Shown here piece after piece: positions 58,648 to 64,000 of a DNA stretch of 64,000 nt. The DNA comes from Prochlorococcus sp. AG-409-B13 (GTDB lineage: Bacteria; Cyanobacteriota; Cyanobacteriia; PCC-6307; Cyanobiaceae), in assembly GCA_003216035.1 (NCBI GenBank), contig QCJM01000003.1:1-64000 (forward strand), in the 5' to 3' direction. The notes under the pieces were generated by a model, which searched no databases, was not told the origin of the DNA, and saw nothing but the letters and a program-made list of their open reading frames with translations. How positions within the stretch are numbered: the stretch's first letter is position 1; each line of letters begins with the position of its first letter. The position numbers and the translations under genes are program-made.

Positions 58648-60696
58648 CTAGAGTTGCATTTCCCACCGTCTGCTTTTTCTCTCAGATTGCAGCTCCAATT
58701 CATTCGCGTCGGCTTGTTCTAGCGGGAGATCGAACCAGAAAGTGGTTCCTAGATTTGGTTCGCTGGCCATGCGAATACTCCCACCATGCTTTTCAATAAT
58801 GCCTCGAACGATCGATAGTCCTAAGCCAGTACCTACCTCAGTGTGAACTGCATTCTCTACTCGATAGAAGCGCTCAAATATACGTTGTTGATCTGCTTCG
58901 GTAATTCCGCAACCAGTATCTCCAATCTCAACACGGAGTCTTGGAAGTGGTGGGATTAATTCACAATGTGGTGCTGAATGAATATTCTCGACAGGAGAAG
59001 TTGAACAAATATCTGGCCAGGTATAGGCTCTTAATCTTAGGCAGCCTTTGGCTTTACTAAATTTAAGCCCATTGCCTACTAAGTTATCCAGTACTTGTAG
59101 AAGTAGATCCCAATTTCCAAGAATTTTCGGAAGTGGCTCTTCAATATCTAGTGCAAGAATAACCTCTTTTTCATCTGCGTTGAGCTTATAGTTTCTGAGG
59201 GTTTGCTCCATCGCTGGACGTAAATCCATTGGCTCAAACTCAACTTTTCTGCTTGACTCGAGCCTAGATAAGTCAAGTACATCATTTACTAAGCGAGTAA
59301 GTCGATCTGTTTCTGAGTTTGCAACGCCAAGGAATTCTTGCTTTTCTTGTTCTGTGAGCTGATCTCCTAGATCATGCAAGGTTTCTACGTAACTTTTGAT
59401 ATTGAAGAGTGGTGTTCTTAGCTCATGGGAAACGTTGCTAATAAACCTGCTTTGCGCAGCATTTAATTCAACTTCTCTTGTTAAATCCTGAACTGTTACT
59501 GCTATCCCCTTTAATGTCTCTCCGCTAGAATCCCGAACTGATTGCAATACGATGCGAAGGGTTCTAGGTGGTTCCCCAACGCTGCAACGGAGATCATTGC
59601 TTTCTTGAATATTTCCCATAAGAGAGGCAAGGGGATCATGTAATTCGTTCCCGAGTAGTTCGGGTAATTCATTCAATAACTCTTGCCCTTCGAGCTTTCT
59701 ACCTTCCCATCTAAATAGTCTTCTAGCTGTTGGGTTAACTAAAACAATGTTTCCTTTCTCATCTAGCAAAACCGCCCCATCAGCCATTGTTGCAATTAAA
59801 GATTGCTGTTTTACTTGGGCTGCTGTGAGCTCTTCAATATTTGCGGCATCATAATCTTGAAGTTGGGAGGCCATTGCATTAAATCCATTAAGAAGTTCTC
59901 CTAATTCTCCGCTCATAGGAAGAGAAATTCTTGATTCAAAATTGCCTGCTGCAATATCTCTGACTCCTCGTAGCAATTCTTTTACGGGGCGTGTAATTGT
60001 TAGAGCATTAAAAACAGCTCCAAGAATTACAAGAACCCAAATTGAAATAAATACAGCAACTGAAACTTCTCTTGTTAGGGCTGCACTAGCTAATGCTCTT
60101 TCATTAGGGTTTACACCAATTGCAAGTGTCCCTAGGTATTGCCCTTTCCAAACTAAAGGAACAAATACATCAGTTACTTGTCCTTGAGGCGTGAGATGTT
60201 GTCTTAAAAGAGGATTTTGTGGTTTTTTCTGTAATTCTGGTGGGAGTTCAAGCCGACGATTTTGTAGCTCGCTGTTATCCACAGATTGGGTGGCACTGAT
60301 AGGGATACCTAGATAAATAACTCCCTCAGGATCAGCAAAAAAGATATAGCGCAGAATCTTGCTTGAACGCCAGAATTTTTCTGCAACATTTGCTATTTCT
60401 CTTTCTTTCCCTTGAGCGACTAATTCGGTTACATTTCCAGAAAGAAGTAGTCCAAGGTCTCTGGCGTAACGTGTGTCATTCATACTCGCATCTCTTTGGA
60501 TGCCATTTAGTACGAAGAAAGTTATACCAGTCATCATTAGGCTCACAACCAGAGTAGTGATTGCAAGCAATTTGGTTTGAAGGCTAAATTCTGCCCACCA
60601 GAGAGTGATCCGCTCCCACCAATTTCCTGGTGTCGGGGGTGTTGGCCCGTCAGGTTTTGCCCAACCTGCAATGGTTGTTGAATTAGTGCTTGTCAT
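58648..60696 (-). CDS. nblS: histidine kinase NblS (Hik33/DspA type)
   Basis: 682 residues. Two N-terminal membrane segments (about 42-64 and 212-232) bracket a periplasmic sensor region, then HAMP (about 234-285), PAS (about 295-405), HisKA with phospho-acceptor His424 in SNVSHELRTPLFNIKS, and HATPase motifs LDNLVGNGLKFS, GDTGCGI and GTGLGLSIVRG. NblS controls light and stress responses including hli genes and phycobilisome or antenna regulation; an hli gene lies at 3193 in this window. Downstream of purD on the same strand. Confidence 0.93.
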   Translation of the reverse strand: MTSTNSTTIAGWAKPDGPTPPTPGNWWERITLWWAEFSLQTKLLAITTLVVSLMMTGITFFVLNGIQRDASMNDTRYARDLGLLLSGNVTELVAQGKEREIANVAEKFWRSSKILRYIFFADPEGVIYLGIPISATQSVDNSELQNRRLELPPELQKKPQNPLLRQHLTPQGQVTDVFVPLVWKGQYLGTLAIGVNPNERALASAALTREVSVAVFISIWVLVILGAVFNALTITRPVKELLRGVRDIAAGNFESRISLPMSGELGELLNGFNAMASQLQDYDAANIEELTAAQVKQQSLIATMADGAVLLDEKGNIVLVNPTARRLFRWEGRKLEGQELLNELPELLGNELHDPLASLMGNIQESNDLRCSVGEPPRTLRIVLQSVRDSSGETLKGIAVTVQDLTREVELNAAQSRFISNVSHELRTPLFNIKSYVETLHDLGDQLTEQEKQEFLGVANSETDRLTRLVNDVLDLSRLESSRKVEFEPMDLRPAMEQTLRNYKLNADEKEVILALDIEEPLPKILGNWDLLLQVLDNLVGNGLKFSKAKGCLRLRAYTWPDICSTSPVENIHSAPHCELIPPLPRLRVEIGDTGCGITEADQQRIFERFYRVENAVHTEVGTGLGLSIVRGIIEKHGGSIRMASEPNLGTTFWFDLPLEQADANELELQSERKSRRWEMQL

Positions 60697-60720
60697 TAAG
60701 CCATATTTCTTAGCTGAGGA

Positions 60721-62037
60721 TTAGGACTTTCGAACTTGATGTCCGATGTCACGGCGAAAAGTCATCCCTTCAAAATTAACCTTCTTTAGTCCTTCATAGG
60801 CTTGATTGAATGCGTCTTCAAAATTTTCTGCTTTTGCAACAACAGCTAGTACTCGACCACCTGAGGTGATTAATTGCCCTTTTGTATTGCACTTCGTTCC
60901 AGCTTGAAATAGTTGAAGTGACTCATTAGATTTTATATTCACTTCTATTTGGTCCCCTTTTCGAGGATTATCTGGATATCCAGAAGCAGCAGCCACTACA
61001 CATGCACTGTAATTTTCCAAGAAAGAAAGCTTGCCCGCTTTCCCCAGGCAACCAAGTGCGCAGGCATGAAGTACTTCTGCTAGTTCTGGCCCCATTAGAG
61101 GCATAAGTGCTTGGCATTCTGGATCTCCAAAGCGGCAGTTGAATTCAATCACTTGAGGCCCTGATTTGGTTAGCATTAGTCCTGCATAGATCACTCCTCG
61201 ATAGTCGATCCCAATTGCATTTAGGGCTTTCAAGGTGGGTTTGATAATTAACGCTTTGACTTCTTCAAGATCTTTGTTATTTAAATGCGGAGCAGGTGCA
61301 TAAGCTCCCATGCCTCCAGTGTTTGGGCCTTGATCCCCTTCTCTGAGTCTTTTGTGATCTTGGGCAGTAGGTAATAAAACAAAGTCTTTCCCATCGCATA
61401 GAGCGAATATTGAAACTTCAGGTCCTTCGAGCACTTCCTCAAGAACCAGCTGCTCCCCTGCAGTACCAAATTTGCCTTGAAAGGCTTGTTTAATAGCGTG
61501 CTTAGTTTCATCAACTGTTTGTGCAACAGTCACACCTTTTCCTGCAGCAAGACCATTGGCTTTAACAACAAGTGGCTTTTGCAAGTTTTCAAGTATCGAT
61601 AGTGCTTCTGCTTCTGAGGTCACAGTCCAATGTTTTGCAGTTGGGATGTTTGCCTCTTCCATTAAATTTTTAGACCATGCTTTGCTTGCTTCTAGTTGCG
61701 CGCCTTTTTTGCCTGGTCCGAAGACTGCTAGTCCAGCTTTTCTGAGGCCGTCTGCAATTCCTGCTGCTAAGGGTGCCTCAGGACCAATTACTACTAATTC
61801 GATGCGATGCAAAGAGCAGGTTTCTATAAGAGCTTCTAAATGGGTCTCCTCAATCTTCAGTCGAATGCATCCATGATGGTCTTCAGTGCCTCCATTCCCT
61901 GGCGTGACCCAAACTGTTTCGATGCCTTTACAGCGTTTAAGAGCCCAAGCGAGGGCATTCTCTCGTCCACCATTACCTACTACAAGAACTCTGTGGAGTG
62001 CAGGCAGGCTTTGAGTATGGGATTCTAAATTTGTCAT
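60721..62037 (-). CDS. purD: phosphoribosylamine--glycine ligase
   Basis: 438 residues, standard GARS length. N-terminal GNGGRENALAWALKRCKG, ATP-grasp GLAAGKGVTVAQT (about 165-177), ALCDGKDFVLLPTAQDHKRL and IEFNCRFGDPECQALMPLM. Second step of de novo purine synthesis. Its ATG overlaps the start of the divergent gene at 62036 by two bases. Confidence 0.97.
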   Translation of the reverse strand: MTNLESHTQSLPALHRVLVVGNGGRENALAWALKRCKGIETVWVTPGNGGTEDHHGCIRLKIEETHLEALIETCSLHRIELVVIGPEAPLAAGIADGLRKAGLAVFGPGKKGAQLEASKAWSKNLMEEANIPTAKHWTVTSEAEALSILENLQKPLVVKANGLAAGKGVTVAQTVDETKHAIKQAFQGKFGTAGEQLVLEEVLEGPEVSIFALCDGKDFVLLPTAQDHKRLREGDQGPNTGGMGAYAPAPHLNNKDLEEVKALIIKPTLKALNAIGIDYRGVIYAGLMLTKSGPQVIEFNCRFGDPECQALMPLMGPELAEVLHACALGCLGKAGKLSFLENYSACVVAAASGYPDNPRKGDQIEVNIKSNESLQLFQAGTKCNTKGQLITSGGRVLAVVAKAENFEDAFNQAYEGLKKVNFEGMTFRRDIGHQVRKS

Positions 62038-63079
62038 GGAAGGAAACTGGCATTTGAGTAGCTCTAGGTTGGGACGGGCTTGGCTTGACCAGATCTATCC
62101 AAGTCCTTCCATCAATTTTGTTGAAAGGATCACCTCATTGGGGATTCGCTCCTTTTCCCTAACAATTTTGTTGATTGTTTCTTGTTGCCAATTGGTGGCA
62201 GCAAACGGTGCTTCAGATGACATTAGAAAGCTTTCTGAGCCTATTAGTGAGACTTCGTATAAACAAATTCTTCAGGATGGTGGAATTGATGAGTTATTGA
62301 TGGCCTGTGAAGATGCCTCAAAGTTCTCTTTGGATTCTCGCTTAAGGGAACTTAGCTATCGGCTGACAACTCTTTTCCCTCAGCCTCTACCTGTTGAGGT
62401 TGTGATTGCGAATGCCCAAGCTCTATTGGCTTGTAAGGCTCCAGATAGTGCTCAAAAAATACTGTCTAATTTTAGTTCGCCTTCAGGGTTGAATCGTAGG
62501 GAATGGTTGATTGTCTCCTGGCAAGCCGCTAATGCCTCCATGGATCATCTCAACGCTGCATTGGCTTTGCGTGAATTGGTACAAGGCAAAGTCAAGGAAT
62601 TGGATAAGGAACAACTTGTAGTGAGCCTCCTAGAAGATGGATCTTCTTTGACAAGATCGGCTCTCGATTTACTTGCGGATCATGAGATTTCACTAGGTCA
62701 ATGGGAATCTGCAGCAAAGGTTTTAATGGCAGGTCGTAAAAGAGGGAGTGTTGGTGTGAGAAGGATGGCCTTGGCATCTCAACTCCTGGAACGTTTGAGT
62801 GATGATCAACGTCAAAGTATGTTGGAGATAGCGTTGGAGAACGCTGCTAAAGATAAGGCTTGGTGGCTTGCTTCAGATATTTTGAAACTGCAATTAATTT
62901 TGGATATAAAAGCAGGAGGCGAAGGTGTTGTATTGCGAAATCGTCTTGAGAAATTAGCTAAAGAGCTTGATGACAGCTATACCCTTTGGGAAATTATTTC
63001 TACTGATGTCTCTCGGAAAGAAGAAGCTGCGCGCTTGAAAAATCAATTATGGTCACCTAGAAACTATGAAAATGACTGA
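62036..63079 (+). CDS. conserved secreted TPR-like protein (347 aa)
   Basis: Helical repeats after an N-terminal hydrophobic segment (FSLTILLIVSCCQLVAANGA, about 40-59). The first 34 residues, overlapping purD, are polar; TTG at 62138 would give a cleaner signal peptide and a length of about 313. Mature part is all-alpha with repeats (VIANAQALLACKAPDSAQKI, DSSLTRSALDLLADHEISLG). No named family recognised, but it lies conserved-looking between purD and purC. Likely a periplasmic or lumenal scaffold. Confidence 0.7.
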   Translation: MEGNWHLSSSRLGRAWLDQIYPSPSINFVERITSLGIRSFSLTILLIVSCCQLVAANGASDDIRKLSEPISETSYKQILQDGGIDELLMACEDASKFSLDSRLRELSYRLTTLFPQPLPVEVVIANAQALLACKAPDSAQKILSNFSSPSGLNRREWLIVSWQAANASMDHLNAALALRELVQGKVKELDKEQLVVSLLEDGSSLTRSALDLLADHEISLGQWESAAKVLMAGRKRGSVGVRRMALASQLLERLSDDQRQSMLEIALENAAKDKAWWLASDILKLQLILDIKAGGEGVVLRNRLEKLAKELDDSYTLWEIISTDVSRKEEAARLKNQLWSPRNYEND

Positions 63080-63145
63080 AGCTTATGGGCTAGCACAAAT
63101 ACCTGGCTGACTTGACTTGTTCAACTTTTTTTTTTGAATATTAAA

Positions 63146-63898
63146 ATGAACCCAGATCATGGACCACTCATCTACGAAGGTAAGGCTAAAAGAATCTTTG
63201 GCTCTCAGAAACTTGAACAGGTTTTTATTGAGTTTAAGAATGATGCAACAGCATTTAATGCTTTAAAGCATTCAGAGTTAGAAGGCAAAGGTCGTTTGAA
63301 TTGTCAGATATCCTCATGCTTGTTTGAGTTGCTTGAGTCAGAGGGTGTGCGAACTCATTATCTAGGCATTGCTAACGATACTTGGATGGTAGCTAAACGT
63401 GTGCAGGTTATTCCTCTAGAAGTTGTCCTGCGGAATGTGGCTACAGGCTCACTATGTAGGGAGACACCTATTCAGCCTGGGACTGAACTTGAGCCTGCTT
63501 TGCTTGATTTTTATTATAAAGATGATGGCTTAGGGGATCCCTTGCTTACGGAAGCCAGACTAAAAATCTTAGGCCTAGTTACACCTGATCAACTTTTACA
63601 AATTGAACAGCTTGCACGTCGAGTTAATGAACTATTAACCAGTTTTTTTGAGAAAGTTGACCTATTGCTAGTGGACTTCAAGTTAGAAATAGGAGTAAAT
63701 GATGCTGGCGAACTTCTTTTGGCAGATGAAATTAGTCCTGACACTTGTCGAATTTGGGATAAGCGCAGCATTGACTCAAATAAACGAATTCTTGATAAGG
63801 ATCGCTTCCGTAAAGATCTTGGTGGCGTGGTCGAGGCTTACGAAGAAATTCTTAAGCGAGTTCAAGGGGCTACTTCTAATCCTCGCTTTTACAAGTAA
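63146..63898 (+). CDS. purC: phosphoribosylaminoimidazole-succinocarboxamide synthase
   Basis: 250 residues from ATG 63146; an in-frame TTG 12 bases upstream is less likely. SAICAR synthetase motifs: [11 protein letters not shown] (about 10-20), [24 protein letters not shown] and [15 protein letters not shown] near the end. Joins aspartate to CAIR in purine synthesis. With purD it forms a scattered purine gene pair. Confidence 0.97.
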   Translation: MNPDHGPLIYEGKAKRIFGSQKLEQVFIEFKNDATAFNALKHSELEGKGRLNCQISSCLFELLESEGVRTHYLGIANDTWMVAKRVQVIPLEVVLRNVATGSLCRETPIQPGTELEPALLDFYYKDDGLGDPLLTEARLKILGLVTPDQLLQIEQLARRVNELLTSFFEKVDLLLVDFKLEIGVNDAGELLLADEISPDTCRIWDKRSIDSNKRILDKDRFRKDLGGVVEAYEEILKRVQGATSNPRFYK

Positions 63899-63944
63899 GG
63901 TCAGCCCACTCACCGGGCTCTAAGTACAGGCTTTCTCTCTATCT

Positions 63945-64000
63945 ATGTCGAGATTTTCTAAAAGCGTTCCCTCGGATCTATTCCGGTTAGGAACATTCGG
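63945..64000 (+). CDS. start of a gene cut by the right edge (possible)
   Basis: ATG 63945 opens MSRFSKSVPSDLFRLGTF and runs off the window. Too short to identify; in related genomes an Omp85-type outer-membrane protein gene commonly follows purC, but this is context only. Confidence 0.35.
   Translation, partial: MSRFSKSVPSDLFRLGTF

Overview
The window reads as chromosome of a marine picocyanobacterium, most likely a low-light-adapted Prochlorococcus of moderate AT content (SS120/MIT9211-like by gene style; I could not check the strain). The reasons are: kaiB-kaiC next to rplU-rpmA with no kaiA between them, an NblS-type kinase, a high-light-inducible (Hli) protein gene, plant-type ferredoxin, a cyAbrB regulator, a PetP-like protein, a PSII S4-domain protein, and very many short conserved-looking membrane or charged genes.

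There are two halves. From about 43.3 kb to the right end the sequence is compact core genome: murD, tRNA-Val(GAC), the S4 protein and its membrane partner, serA, prmA, petF, RNase Z, a SpoIID-like protein, a NagB-like isomerase, truB, a methyltransferase, rpmA-rplU, kaiBC, nblS, purD, a conserved secreted protein, purC. Genes are close, often overlapping by a few bases.

From 1 to 43 kb the sequence is looser and accessory-like, with long AT-rich gaps, tiny genes, gene remnants and dispersed repeats. It contains a cytochrome P450 operon, a cluster of small genes including hli, a DUF481 outer-membrane barrel, a truncated integrase with flanking repeats, a K+ channel, a GtrB-GtrA/GtrII-like glycosylation pair, arfB, a divergent folE, several SDR and hydrolase genes, a 2OG-Fe(II) oxygenase and an AEC transporter.

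The most interesting region is about 25.77-30.35 kb. A divergent tyrosine recombinase, a GC-richer regulatory-looking 206-residue gene and a co-directional train of four tiny genes are bracketed by direct copies of a tandem 11-bp motif (GTTRGAGTAAA twice). Similar tandem 11-mers bracket the truncated integrase near 5-6.4 kb and lie upstream of the P450 gene. This suggests a family of small integrative elements, one apparently intact and one decayed. Other repeats include a TTTTCATTAGCCAGTAG-type dispersed repeat, a three-copy small membrane-protein gene with two broken copies, and two ribbon-helix-helix paralogues plus a third disrupted remnant.

All calls come from reading the sequence; no database search was possible. 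Family names rest on remembered motifs.
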